Below, piece by piece: positions 21,713 to 32,583 of a stretch of 64,000 nt of DNA. A model generated the notes under the pieces. It searched no databases and had not been told where the DNA came from. It was given only the letters and a program-made list of their open reading frames with translations. Each line of letters opens with the position of its first letter. Positions within the stretch are counted from its first letter, which is position 1. Made by a program: the position numbers and the translations under genes. This DNA comes from Viola odorata (lineage: Eukaryota; Streptophyta; Magnoliopsida; Malpighiales; Violaceae): contig OY829542.1 of assembly GCA_963691705.1 (NCBI GenBank), positions 25,406,579 through 25,470,578 of the forward strand. Direction: 5' to 3'.

Positions 21713-23062
21713 TTGGCCGCAAACCCGGAAGCGTTCATACCCAAGGACATATATTATCGTGAGCTATCGGTACCATCCTTCATGGAGGAGCAAGCATCTT
21801 TATGTGTGGAGGAACGTGATAGCGACTGGCGAATTCCCGTAATCAAATACTTGAAACACGAGGAACTGCCTGAGGATACCGTTGAAAAGAAGAAGGTACT
21901 GAAACAGGTAGCCCGTTGTACGTACTATGACGGGGATTTGGTTCGGAGATGTTTCTCTCACCCTGCCGCCAAATGTATAACTGGGCAAGAGGGTCTTCAC
22001 ACCTTGCGCGAAATCCATGAAGGAGTGTGTGGTATGCAAGTGTCAGGCGATACCCTGGCGGCACAAGTCTTCCGGTCCGGATTCTATTGGCCCACCATTC
22101 GAAGAGATTGCCACAATTATGTGCAAGCTTGCCCTAAGTGCCAGGAGTTTGCTAAAATTCCTCGGCGACCTGCCACCGAACTATCTGAAATTATCGCCCC
22201 TTGTCCTTTCGCCAAATGGGGGATCGATATCTTAGGTCCATTCCCAAAGGCAAGGTCTCAACTGAAATTTGTGATAGTGGCGGTAGACTATTTCACTAAG
22301 TGGGCAGAGGCTGAAGCGGTCGCCACAATCACGACAGAAAAAACTTGGCGTTTCTTTAAACATCAAGTTATCATGAGATTTGGCGTACCCCGTGTCCTCG
22401 TCAGCGACAATGGGACGCAGTTCACCAGCCAATTCTTTCAAGACCAATGCTCAGAATTCAGAATCGAGCAACGTTTTTCCTCTGTAGCTCACCCGCAAAC
22501 TAATGGGCAAGCGAAAGTGACCAATCGGAGCATCCTCAGCGGTATTAAGAAAAATCTAGAAGGGTCTAAAAAGAAATGGGCCGATGAGCTACCATACGTG
22601 ATGTGGGCATACCGCATGACCGTTAAGACTAGTACCGGGGAGACGCCCTTCGTGTTGGCCTTCGGGACCGAAGCCATCACACCAGTAGAAATTGGAACCA
22701 TGAGCCTACGGGTGGCCCACTTTCGTGAGGAACTAAATGAGGAAAGGTTACGAGCTAACCTGGATGCGTTACCAGAAGTCTGAGAAGAAATCCTTCTGAA
22801 AACACAACATTATAAACGAAAGATGGCCCGATATCATAACAGGCGCATTAAAGAGCGATTGCTGAAAGCTGGTGACCTGGTGCTCAGAGATAAGCGAGCG
22901 GCAGGACAACGAATGGGGAAACTCAGTCCGAACTGGGAAGGACCATATCGTGTCACCCACATTGTCGGGAAAGGAGCCTATCGTCTGGAGACACTCGATG
23001 GTACACCCCTATCCAACTCTTGGAATATCGCTCGCTTGAAACTATATTATGCTAGAATTTAA
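21713..23062 (+). pseudogene. Integrase with nonsense codon and catalytic-residue change
   Basis: N-terminal zinc part: IHEGVC..YVQACPKCQEF. The first His and both Cys are visible, but the usual second His is not (GMQVSG). Core: WGIDILGPFP (first Asp), VLVSDNGTQF (second Asp), then HPQTNGQAKVTNR, where the catalytic Glu expected after QA is Lys (GAA to AAA). A TGA at 22781-22783 follows LPEV. The same frame then continues through LLKTQHYKRK and LSPNWEGPYRVTHIVGKGAY to 23062, the usual C-terminal DNA-binding region. No chromodomain. This integrase should be inactive. Confidence 0.9.
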
Positions 23063-24157
23063 TTTTATCTGCACCTTTGATTATGCCGACCCTAACCATG
23101 ACTAACGCTCGATGAGAGAGCTTTCATGGGATGTTGTGGTTGCTCTTGTGCAGATAAAAAGAGGGTATCTTGGGGAAGTGAAAAGTCCTATCCTTGTGAT
23201 GGCCGGTCTAGATCAGATGGCCCATTAAGTGAGGGCACTACCCAACATACCTTGAATAGCGTCAGATTGAAAGATCCTAGATGCCCCCGGGGGTGAAAAG
23301 TCCTACCCTTGTGATGACCGATCTTGATCAGACGGCTCATTAAGTGAGGGCACCACCCGGTATCTTTGGGAGTGAAAAATCTTTTCCTTGTACGGACCGT
23401 TCTCGCGGAGACGACCTATCAAGAAAAGACACGCCCCAAAAAATAGAAACTCCGTCTAGAAACAAGACTCCTATCTTAACGGCTGGGCTGCTGCAGCCAG
23501 GCCTTAAGGAAGGACACGGTTCTAGACGCGAGGGCAACGCCCAAAAGTGAAAATTCCCTAGCCTTGTGATAGTCGTCCTGATCCGACAGCTCACTAAGAC
23601 GAGGCACTTAAGGGCCGATCGTGAAAACAGGGAAACGTGGAGAATCGTGAAATCCCGGCTAGTAACCAGATGCGTAATCCCTGGTGAAGTATAGAGCTGA
23701 TAGCGAAAGCGATTCTCCACGGGTTCCAGAGTAACGCCCTATGATGGCAGCGGAAAGGCTCCTACGGGTAATTACTGTCTCTCGTAACATGTTTTTGTTA
23801 CTGATAATTTACAATTAAGAATGCGCAGAATACTTTTCGGACAACGGAAAGAGCGAGGATCTCATGAGAAGAGATACCATCAGACTCACTGGGAAAGCTA
23901 GCCCAAGGCCGAGTTCCGTAATTTTGACAGGAACGCTAAGGGTCTGTTCGGGAAAGAAAGCGCATGGAATAAATATAGCGAAGATAACGCCAAAGGAGTT
24001 CGCAAACAGACAACTAGACAAAAAGAAAGTCAGCGATAAAGTTGTCCGAACATATCAAAATATTTAAGGGGGGCTACAAACGGTGATGGTCAAAATAATA
24101 GCAAAAACTTAATGACGATTGGTCACTAAGGGAAAAGCGATAAAGCCTCAAAGCGCA
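23063..24157. other. Spacer between integrase and the antisense genes, with imperfect repeats
   Basis: GTGAAAAGTCCTAYCCTTGTGATG recurs, in parts GTGAAAAGTCC and CCTTGTGATG, at 23178 and 23293, with weaker copies at 23372 and 23547. CATTAAGTGAGGGCA follows the first two copies. The sense pol and antisense gene A converge here, so both sets of 3' ends should fall in this spacer. No gene recognised from 23620 to 24157. Confidence 0.6.
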
Positions 24158-26515
24158 TCAACCTTCGGGGTTCCTCCTTTTCCAGCCTACCGCTTTAGCC
24201 TGGTGAAAGCCTTCCTCGTTAATGTGCCCTGATCTTCGTTTAAAGGCGGCAGAGACCTCTTCGGGTTTGTACGCGTCGACCCCATGGACTTCCTCAAAAC
24301 AATCAACTAAAGTGATGGCAGTCTGTTCAACATGCCACATGCTCTTATCGGCTGACTCTTCCTCTAGGGCAGCTTTCTCCTTGATAAGAGACGATCTCTC
24401 ATTCTCCCAGGATAATTTCTCATTCTCCAAAGCGATGACTTTGGCCTTTTCCGCTGCTAAGGCGGCAGATTGCTCTTTTTCTTGCTCCCGATGAGCCAAC
24501 AATAAATTTGTTTGCTCCTCCAACCACTTTTTCTTCTCATCCCGTTCCCGCTCCAATTCCTTCAAAGCGGAGGAGAGGGAAGCGGTTTGACTTCGCACTT
24601 CCTCCGCCCAGTAATGGAAAGACATCATGTTGGTAAAAAGAGAAGAGCGTACGGAGTTTTCCCTGTCCACCACAGACCTCGAAAGAAAAGCTGCCCGTTC
24701 TAGTGCAGACGCCAATACTTGAGAAGCTAGAAAAGCCGTAACCTCATTGGAGCCGTCACCCCCTAACGCGGTCAAAGCAGTATTCCGGAGATCGAATAAT
24801 CCAATTTGATGGGTCACCGCAGCGGGCCCACTCAGCGGACCGAGATCTACTACACAATTAAAAGTGGCTCCTCCTTCACCAAAACGGTCCCGGAGGGGGA
24901 TACGCGAAGGAAGAAAACCCAAGGAAAAGGGAGCGTGGACCTGTGACGATGAACCTCCTGAAGCGATATAAACGCCATGAGGCTGATAGCCGAAAAAATC
25001 CTGTGAGACATCCTGGTATCCCATATTGGACGGATACACATGAGCGGAACCGTCGAAAGAATGGGGAGAAGCCTCCAAGGTATCGCTAGTGCCCAGATTC
25101 CCCAACAATCCTGAAGGATTCTCTCCCTGAGGAGCGGCCGTCGAGTCAAACCCATCCACAGACCTATTCTCTGCCCCGGTAGTAAAGGAAGAGGGGTTTC
25201 CGCCCTCGTCTCCCGAGCGCTGTCTCTTCCTGGAACCGGTCAGCGCATAACTCAACTCCATGTTGTCTGACGGAGGAGCAAAGGTAGCAACAGCGATAGT
25301 GTCCTGCTAAGAATATAATTCAAAATACAGAAAGAAAAGAAGAAAGAAATTAAACAACAACAGAAATGGAAATGTAGCCCATGACGGCTAGAAAGTACCC
25401 TCACCGCAGCAGTGTTGGAAGGAGGCGCTTCTGAAGAGCCTGCTGCGTCCGGAGAAGGTGTGAGAGCGGCAACGCTTCTTGTTTTTCTCTTCTTTTTTCC
25501 TTTGGCAATGGCCTTAGAGGCCTGGGAAGAAGAAGAAGTCTGAGCAGGAGGGGCAGCGACGGTCATGAGGGGAATGCCCGAAGGAATGTCGGCCGAAGAG
25601 GACACTTGGGCAACGCTCGCGGAAGCGGCCGAAAGTTTGGTGGGATTATCAGTTGCTTCCGTGGAAGCGTCTCTCTCTTTTTCCTCTCTCTCTTGAGCCC
25701 TCCTCAAACGTCTCCTTACGCTCTCGGGTTTATAATTGGGATCCGTCGCTGCGAAAGCACAAAATAACGTCAGGGTTAGTAACAGTAACAGCAAAGAAAG
25801 GAGTAACGCAACACTCACATTTAACACAACCACGAATGTCCATTCGACAAGCCACTTGGCGAATGTGAACGCTGATTTCCAGTTCCAGTAATTTGTTTAA
25901 CCAGCCTTGTTCACGCTGCGGAAGGGTCTCTGGCTGGCTCCAAGCGGTGTCATCCACATTTTGGTTAAACCCAGATCGCCACCAGGAACAAAGATCTTCA
26001 GGAATATCTACCACAAAAAATTCCTTTTTCCAGCCATCAATGGAAGACTCGATATGGAGGAGTTTCCAAGTAAAGGACTTGAGAGAGTCATCGTCGAAGC
26101 GGGGCGATATCGTTATCACTCCCCGGCATTTCATCAGCTTAAAAACAGATTTAAGCAGCAGAAGGGAAGGGGAAGTAATCTTTTTGTATTTACAGAGCTC
26201 CAAAAAAGCATAAACACAACAATATGCATTTGGGGACAATTGGGCCGGAGATAGATCGCCGACAACAAGCAATTCCTGGACAAAAGGGTCAATGGGAAGG
26301 CGAAAACCATAACGGAACATCTGCGGAGTGCCCGTCAAAACGCTGTTCAAACGTAGAGACTCGGGGGCAACACTGGCCTTATAATCATCAGGGATGATAG
26401 CATTATGGGCGGCCAAATGCTCACGAAGAGCGACCTCAGAGGTGATAACACTGGCCTTAATATCCATCCTTTTTTCATCGGCAGATTTCGACTCAGAACG
26501 GCTAGTCTTAGCCAT
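24158..26515 (-). CDS. Antisense gene A: Transposase_28-like protein with coiled coil, three exons
   Basis: Exons on the minus strand: 26515-25819, 25748-25405 and 25303-24158. The introns (70 and 101 bp) have GT-AG ends. The joined frame is 2187 nt (728 aa) without a stop, and start context is GCCATGG. Residues about 65-200 contain FRYGFRLPIDPFVQELL, LSPAQLSPNAY and KCRGVITISPR, typical of the plant putative gypsy-type transposon family (Transposase_28). The middle is Ser/Ala/Pro-rich with a basic GKKKRKTR. About 590-680 is a Lys/Glu-rich coiled coil. Function unknown. It lies antisense between integrase and the 3' LTR and is paralogous to gene B. Splice sites were picked by eye. Confidence 0.78.
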
Positions 26516-26678
26516 GGCAGAATTAAAAAGCTAAAAGACGAAGAAGACGATGGAGAAAGAAAATACCTTTAGAGAAAAGCACTTCTAAGAGCCTTGGATA
26601 GTGGGGAGAAAATGAGACAGCTGAAAGAAAATATGGAAAAAAGGATGATAAAAGAAAACGAAAAGAATAAATATTGGG

Positions 26679-26686
26679 TTTTATAA
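26679..26686 (-). promoter_or_regulatory. TATA-like box upstream of gene A
   Basis: GGGTTATAAAACCC on the minus strand, about 165 bp before the gene A start codon. A CACGTG palindrome is at 26846-26851 further upstream. Confidence 0.5.
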
Positions 26687-26845
26687 CCCTAATAATTAAA
26701 CGAAACGACGGATGCCATAGTCGTTGCATGGAAGCGGCACAAGGAATAGACTCAGGTAATGAGTACAATCCTAGAAAAGCGCTACAACGCCTCGATCTAG
26801 GCAAAGTTTTCAAGCACGCTAGCTCGTAGCGCCAGAAGAAATGGA

Positions 26846-26851
26846 CACGTG
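26846..26851. promoter_or_regulatory. G-box (CACGTG) upstream of gene A
   Basis: It sits in GGACACGTGTGTC, about 160 bp upstream of the TATA-like box. CACGTG is the core recognised by plant bZIP and bHLH factors; use here is inferred. The rest of 26516-27130 shows nothing else. Confidence 0.4.
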
Positions 26852-27130
26852 TGTCTGTACAATCGCGAATTTTCTTATGAAAGGAGGGCAAGCATTAAAT
26901 GCTCTGAAAAGCGGGGCACCGTCTCTTGGAAAAAACAAGCATGATATCGCGAGAAAGGAGATAGCGCAAGAAGACATTAATTAAAAGGGCAGCATTGAAT
27001 CAACGCGGAAGGGCGGAATGAAGTTCAAAAAGCAATAAAATGCAAATGTATCGCCGCATAACAGGGCTTTATTACAAGACAAAAGAAATGAATAAACAGA
27101 AAGTCTTCTATATGAAACAATCCCGATCAA

Positions 27131-29370
27131 TCATGGGTCCTTGCAAGCATCGCGGTCATCATCCCTTCGTCCTCCCACAGAAGAAGAAAGATTTCCCTCA
27201 CTTTCCCTCAAATCCTTCAATCTCTTGGAAGCGTTATCGGCCAACACTGACGGGTTAATGGTTCCCTGGCGATAGAGATTCATAAACTCGGAGAGGCAGA
27301 TATCCATGGTCTTGTCTATCTTCGAGGGTACTTTGGCCAAATCTGCATCACGAGACGCTATCTCTTCGCGAAGGAAGACATTCTTCCTATCAGCCACCAC
27401 CAATTCCGCCTCTAGAAGGTTTATCTTAGCCTTCCCCTTTGATTTTTCTCGAGCAAGCTCAGCATGACAGTCGTCCAATTCCGCCCGGGTTCGCTCTTGA
27501 AGCTGCGATAGCTCCGTCACCTTCATCAAGGCGGTATCCAGTTCCCCTTTTAAATCAAAAGAAGGGGGAACCTTATCCCGCTGATCATCGAAAAAGTAAT
27601 TCAGCTCACAAAAGTAGGCCAACATGTCGGTCAGAAGACGCGAATGCCGTACGTCAGGAGAATGCCGCAAGAACTCTTCCTTGTCTTTTGAAGAAGCAAA
27701 CATTTGTCCCACTATCGGGCCCACTGGCTCTTCTCTTGAGGATGGATCCGATATCCCTAAAGCACGAAGACCGTCAGTGCCAAGGGAAGACAAGTTCAAC
27801 TGATATGCGGCAGGGCCTTGAAAGCCTTGAGGGGACAGATTGGCGATATAAGGGGGACAACAATTTTTCACGGAATTACCAACGCCCGAAATCGAAGAAA
27901 GGTACAAAAACTCAGGTTTCTGCGGGAGATGGGTAGGAGGAGCAATCGGATTGGGAACTGGTAAACTCACATTCAGAATAAAGGAGCGAATTGGAGAAGT
28001 AGAACCGCCAGACGCCAGAGATGGCCCCATCGCTGCTGAAGCCTCATGAACTTTGGGAGGAATGGCAGAGGACACCTCGGTAACTTCCGTCGTCGGCAAA
28101 GGACCCGTAACGCTCAGAGCGTTAACCTCCTCGGTGGGAACCCCGTTGACTTCCTCCGCGGAAGGAATCGGTGGGTCAGACTTCTCTTTGCGAACTCTCT
28201 TCACGAGACGCTCGGTTTCGGCAGCGATCTCGTCGCTATCATCCTCGGCTGACTCCACCGCAGGACCATTTTTTCTTGACCTAAGCCTCCTCCGCTGGGC
28301 AAGAGTAGCATGACGCAGCTCGGGACCGGCATCCATGCTTCCGCTATCGCTGTCGACCTCTTCAACCACAGGGTTATTCGGGGCCGCTCCCTTACCGCGA
28401 GGCGGCAGCCAATTCTCCAAAAAATGAGAAGATCGGGTGGAGGCGCTGCGTGTCACTACAGTCTTGTTTCTCCTTCCTCGCGGCGGAATAGGCGGACGGC
28501 TGAAGCCTTCCGGGGGAGGAGAAGGAGGTAACGTCTGAAGCGGCACTACGTTCAAAGGTGCGTCGTTTTCTCCAAAGGAGCGTCCCTCAGCGTTACCTGC
28601 CGATAAAATGTTTTAAATATAACAAGAAAGTCAGGGCGATAAGGCGATAAAAGAAAAAACTCACCAACGGCACACTCTGACAGAGGCCTGAACCGAGCAA
28701 ATTCTCGAATACGGAAAGGCCCTTCTATCTCTATTAGAGCGTTAACATTAGATACATCCATACTGGACAACACATCTGGTTTTTGCCAAGCGGCACTAGT
28801 GATCACTCGATTGAACCCACCGCGCCAGTACCGAGAGGGTAAGCGAAGGGTGAAGAAGCCGTTTTTCCAGTTGGCCACGTTCTCTTCGAAGCCTTGAAAG
28901 TTCCGCCAGAAGAACCGAATGACATCCTCATCCCATCTAGGGGTAATATCTATCAAACAGCCGCGGCACCTTAAGATAAAAAATCTATGAAACAGATCGA
29001 GCGATGGAGCGAAAATACGCTTCATCTCACACGAACGAAGAAAGGCGTAAAGCCCACACCAGGAGGGGGGAGTTATTTGAACGGGATCAAGATCATGATG
29101 ATTGAGCAGCTTCATCAAAGAAGTATGAAGTGGAAGACGAAACCCGTAGGTAAACATCTTGAAATAAACCAGCCGGAACGTCCCCCACATGGCATCCGTA
29201 AGCCGGGTATCCTTTAGAGAGATAAAGGGGCGATATCCCATAGGAAAAGTGATACCATGTTCCTCTAACTCAGCCCTCAAAACTTCATTACAATCAAAGA
29301 TACTACGAGCTTTCCTAACCTCGGGATCTAAGGGATTCTTGGTGGTTGCAGAGGATGTAGTATAAGACAT
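27131..29370 (-). CDS. Antisense gene B: Transposase_28-like protein with coiled coil, two exons
   Basis: Exons on the minus strand: 29370-28665 and 28596-27131, with a 68-bp GT-AG intron. The joined frame is 2172 nt (723 aa), uninterrupted. The start (MSYTTSSATTKN) was chosen by alignment with gene A; the frame is open further upstream, but that part looks like leader. The N-terminal domain has YGFRLPLHTSLMKLL, DPVQITPPSW, CRGCLIDITPRWDED and FWRNFQGFEE. Exon 2 is Pro/Arg/Ser-rich (PPIPPRGRRNK), with basic RRRLRSRKN and VKRVRKEKS. A coiled coil lies at about 590-665. Intron position after the domain matches gene A within a few residues, so the two arose by duplication. Function unknown. Confidence 0.77.
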
Positions 29371-29559
29371 AATGGACTGGAAAAGTAAAATTACGGCGAT
29401 AGAAGAACAAAATACCTGGAGCAGAGAACCAGTGAATCGGCCGTCGGCACCGGCGAACAATTGCAGAAAAATCTCTCGGGAAGAAAGAAGCATAGAAGAA
29501 AGGAAATACGAAGAGTTTCGAAATATCAGCAGAAAAGTGTTAAAATAGAAGAGCGAATT

Positions 29560-29570
29560 CCTTTTAAAGG
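29560..29570 (-). promoter_or_regulatory. TATA-like box upstream of gene B
   Basis: CCTTTAAAAGG on the minus strand, about 190 bp before the chosen start. A CACGTG is at 29607-29612, about 37 bp further upstream. Confidence 0.45.
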
Positions 29571-29606
29571 AAAAACCTAAAAAAGGAACAGCCTGTGAAA
29601 GCAAAA

Positions 29607-29612
29607 CACGTG
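29607..29612. promoter_or_regulatory. G-box (CACGTG) upstream of gene B
   Basis: It sits in AAAACACGTGCAAAG. A related GACGCGTGGAC lies 17 bp beyond it. Confidence 0.4.
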
Positions 29613-29835
29613 CAAAGTGAAAAAGGACGCGTGGACAGTCATCAATGCCTTTTGGAAGAAGACAGTTGCTGACCGAAAACTGAAAAGCGGTTGCGTCCCA
29701 GCGAAAGGCTTACTCCCGCGATAATCCTGGAAACACAAAAAAGGAAAGCGGTGGAAGAACGAAAGAAAATAAAAGCTTTATTATTTTAAGAAGCCATGCG
29801 GCATCTACAAAAAAAAAAGGGCGTGCTACGCCCAT

Positions 29836-30246
29836 CTATTCCCCATCAGACCAGGAGATGCCGTAGCAGTAGACCACATCATCCTCATCCTCACCAGCGA
29901 AAGGAAAAGATTCTTCAACCTTCTCCCCCACGAGAGCAGATGACTGATCTGACTTCTCCTCAACAGGCGGCGGCATCGTCCCCACAGCCGAGCAGGCAGA
30001 AGGAGCCTCTTGCGGTGACTCGCGAGGAGGACAGGATGTTTCCTTCCCCTTTAAAGAAAAAGTAGCCAGAGCGTCATAAAATGATTTAGAAGCCTTCGCA
30101 ACCTCCTTCCTCCGCTTCTTGCGGCACCGTCGGCGAACGGGCGGCCTCCAGGGGGGCGACGGAGGAGGATCATCCGAATCAAGAGAGGTCGGAGGAGTTG
30201 GTGGAGAATCCCGTGCAAACGTATCTAAGAAATGAGAATCGGCCAT
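29836..30246 (-). CDS. Antisense gene C: small basic/acidic protein, unknown
   Basis: 136 aa in one exon, start context TTTCATGGC. The N-terminal half is Pro/Ser/Asp-rich (PPTPPTSLDSDDPPPSPP). A strongly basic RRRCRKKRRKEVAK at about residues 38-51 could be a nuclear localisation signal. The last 25 residues are acidic (EDEDDVVYCYG) and end WSDGE. I recognise no family. It may belong to the same antisense cassette because it has its own TATA-like box and G-box. A chance ORF is less likely given the clear regional composition but cannot be excluded. Confidence 0.55.
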   Translation of the reverse strand: MADSHFLDTFARDSPPTPPTSLDSDDPPPSPPWRPPVRRRCRKKRRKEVAKASKSFYDALATFSLKGKETSCPPRESPQEAPSACSAVGTMPPPVEEKSDQSSALVGEKVEESFPFAGEDEDDVVYCYGISWSDGE

Positions 30247-30312
30247 GAAATTAACACTGGTGGGAAAGAAAAACGACGAGAAGATAAATGATAATGAAGG
30301 AAGGAAGATCCC

Positions 30313-30322
30313 CTTTTAAATA
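30313..30322 (-). promoter_or_regulatory. TATA-like box upstream of gene C
   Basis: GGCTATTTAAAAGGGG on the minus strand, about 70 bp before the gene C ATG. CACGTG is at 30382-30387, about 60 bp further upstream. Confidence 0.5.
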
Positions 30323-30381
30323 GCCAGGAAACGGGGGAAAAAAGGATCTCTTAATCTTCCAACCCGACTCTTGAGAAAAGA

Positions 30382-30387
30382 CACGTG
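30382..30387. promoter_or_regulatory. G-box (CACGTG) upstream of gene C
   Basis: It sits in AAGACACGTGTACATC, in the same relative order (G-box, TATA, ATG) as for genes A and B. The rest of 30388-30718 has no recognised feature. At 30543 a GTTTTCAGTTGGGCT phrase repeats the pre-LTR sequence at 32038. Confidence 0.4.
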
Positions 30388-30718
30388 TACATCCTGAAGT
30401 ACAAAAGTGGATTTGCAGTCACGCCTGTTGAGATTTTCCCCTGATCGAGGAAAACCGCAAATTTGCCCAATCAGTTGCCAGGGCAACAACGGCTTGGATT
30501 TAATGCAGAGTAGCCAAATAATAAGAACCCAGTGGCTGAACCGTTTTCAGTTGGGCTAAGAATATCTTCATTGGAAAATGACAAAGAGAGCAATAAAGAA
30601 GAAGAAGAAGAACAGTCGCAAGACGACATGATAAGAACTGTTTATTCATTATGGCCTAATAGCTGGAAGGTACAGGAACAAAAGGGAAAAGAAAAGGGTA
30701 CAAAGGGAGCCACCGCGA

Positions 30719-31096
30719 TTAGGCATCAGAGCCAACGTCCTCAGGCACTTCGGGAAGGTCCCTCAAGGAATCCATGACCAGGAGCAGATCATGGGAAATG
30801 GCTCTCATTCCCTTCAGGCAGCACCCCAGCATATCTTTGCGCTGCTGCAGCATGGCGATCACCACTTGGATCCGAGCGATGGAGGCAGACAGTTTCGATA
30901 CGCTCTCCAAAGGACTGAAATCCTCTAGAGAGGTGGCCCCCAGCCTAGAGTGAAGCGGGGTCAGCATCCCTTGTAACTCCAGGATGTCCTCAGAAGTCTT
31001 GACCAACATGTTCTCCAGGAATCCGACGTCACCATCATTAAGGTTCTTGAGAGAATGGCCCTTGGAAAGGAGGAAATTCTTAGTCAGATGATCCAT
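30719..31096 (-). CDS. Antisense gene D: small helical protein, unknown
   Basis: 125 aa from ATG at 31096 (MDHLTKNFLL). The frame is open further upstream, but the TATAAAT box 51 bp before this ATG supports it. The sequence is rich in Leu, Ser and Met with regular hydrophobic spacing (LQGMLTPLHSRLG, SASIARIQVVIAMLQQRKD), suggesting an amphipathic helical bundle. It ends LPEVPEDVGSDA. No family recognised. It is the antisense gene nearest the 3' LTR. Confidence 0.55.
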   Translation of the reverse strand: MDHLTKNFLLSKGHSLKNLNDGDVGFLENMLVKTSEDILELQGMLTPLHSRLGATSLEDFSPLESVSKLSASIARIQVVIAMLQQRKDMLGCCLKGMRAISHDLLLVMDSLRDLPEVPEDVGSDA

Positions 31097-31146
31097 GAGG
31101 CGTGTTGGAAAAGATGAGGAGAACGTGGGTGGAAGAAAACTCCCTG

Positions 31147-31153
31147 ATTTATA
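31147..31153 (-). promoter_or_regulatory. TATA box upstream of gene D
   Basis: GCCTATAAATCAG on the minus strand, about 50 bp before the ATG, the best-formed of the four TATA boxes. No exact CACGTG is seen upstream; a CACGTAAA is near 31350. Confidence 0.55.
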
Positions 31154-31279
31154 GGCTCCAAGAGGGAGGTTTCGGAGGAAAGGACAATGGGGTTCTAAAA
31201 AGACGAGCCGACCCGATAACCGCAAGGGCTGATGAGCCCACAGCGGAAGGAAAGGGCAATGTTCGTATACTATCCGCAA

Positions 31280-32054
31280 TACAGATATCGGCAGGAATGC
31301 GAGACAAGGTCTGGAAAAATGCCGAAAGACACGGTATCACGGGTGACCATCACGTAAAGGCCATATGGCTACCGGTATCCACAGTGTAAGGCCGCGTTGA
31401 TGTCGCAGGTAGCCCTAGATGCGTAAAACCGTGCTGGCATCGCAGGCATCTGGTGGTATAAAGCCGCGCTAATCATAGGCAGCTGATGGCGTAAAGTCGC
31501 GTTGATACCGCTATTTCCTTGAGCGTAAAAGAAAGATTGGGCTCGTGTTGACCTCAGACCTCTGTAAGTACGAAAGTTTGCTAACCTTTATATACGAATA
31601 TATCTCCTTCCTATGTTTGCAGAGCACTTGGAAGGACAATGGACCTGGAATATGTGCTAGTCCCCGGTATGAGTTGGTCGAATATCCTGGACAATATTAT
31701 CGGTGACCCAACAACAGCTCTTTCACAACTCGAATAAGCTGAGGCTTCTTAAGCCCCCCTCGAGGGGCCTATCAGAGTAATACCGCCAGGCGGAGAGTGA
31801 TGACCTCGCAACTGCAAGGGTGATAGGGGCATCCTTCCGGGACGAATCTTTAGATAAGAACGAAAGTCGGAGTCAGCTTGCCTAGTATCCTCAGGCTCAA
31901 TCTCCAGCTCATCACTTGAGTCTCATCGATGTTGAATAATGCAAGAAGCTCGGAGACCCTGTGAACTTATCACCTCGTGACAAAAACCTTCATTCAAGAT
32001 GACAGACATGGACAACCCTTGGTAAACACTTGGGCTCGTTTTCAGTTGGGCTTA
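31280..32054. other. Region between gene D and the 3' LTR, with short repeats
   Basis: TAAGGCCGCGTTGATG-type units with GTCGCAGG phrases recur about every 40 bp from 31388 to 31520, four times with drift. The rest has no recognised gene. The expected polypurine tract before 32055 is poor (CAGTTGGGCTTA). Confidence 0.55.
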
Positions 32055-32583
32055 TGATAATAATCGAGATAGTCCTAACGGTCCTACTGCACAAACGGTT
32101 CTTATCAGAACGGATACCCCTGAGCTCCATAAGGATATCCCTGTATCGCTTAAGGATCAACGAAGGATTCCTAGGATGGTCGACTTCAGCGGGGGGGGGG
32201 GGGACTCACGCAATTCTATACGCACGGCGTCATCCCATCCTAGGGACCCACAAGGTTATCGCTCCCGGCAGCCCCATCAGACATCGCCCATGATGTCATC
32301 CACTGATATCGCCTGTGACGTCATCATCAAACGGCACCCTCTTTGATATCGCCAGGTATCGCTGTCCATATCTATAAAAACCCCACCATTTTTCATAATC
32401 AGGGGAAGAAAAAGCTCACCTAGAGAAACCTCTACTACTCTTAAAACCTGAACTAACTTAAGCATCAGAGTGTCTACGCCGGAGCTCCCCCTCCGGCGCC
32501 TTACAGGTACATCCGCCGCCACTCACCACCGTTCCGATCACTCACGACGCAGAATCTCACAAGACTGACATTGAATCTTATCA
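32055..32583 (+). repeat. 3' LTR of the 16-kb element (529 bp)
   Basis: Same ends as the 5' LTR. About 17 differences were counted by eye, mostly transitions, plus a G-run length difference. TATA is at about 32373. Confidence 0.92.

Larger units (their letters stand above)
16574..32583 (+). mobile_element. Complete 16.0-kb Tat-clade LTR retrotransposon with antisense genes
   Basis: Two LTRs (16574-17101 and 32055-32583) begin TGATAA and end TTATCA, an exact 6-bp inverted terminus. The flanks AAAGT (16569-16573) and AAAGC (32584-32588) are a 5-bp target duplication with one change. Inside on + lie gag, protease, RT, RNase H, a second RNase H and integrase (17243-23062). On the minus strand four genes occupy 24158-31096. 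The second RNase H supports the Tat clade. By eye the LTRs differ at about 17 of 528 positions (about 3%), so insertion is moderately old. Confidence 0.92.

Noticed and set aside
26523..26891. 122-codon minus-strand frame upstream of gene A
   Set aside because: It overlaps the TATA-like box of gene A and has no domain; probably leader and promoter DNA.
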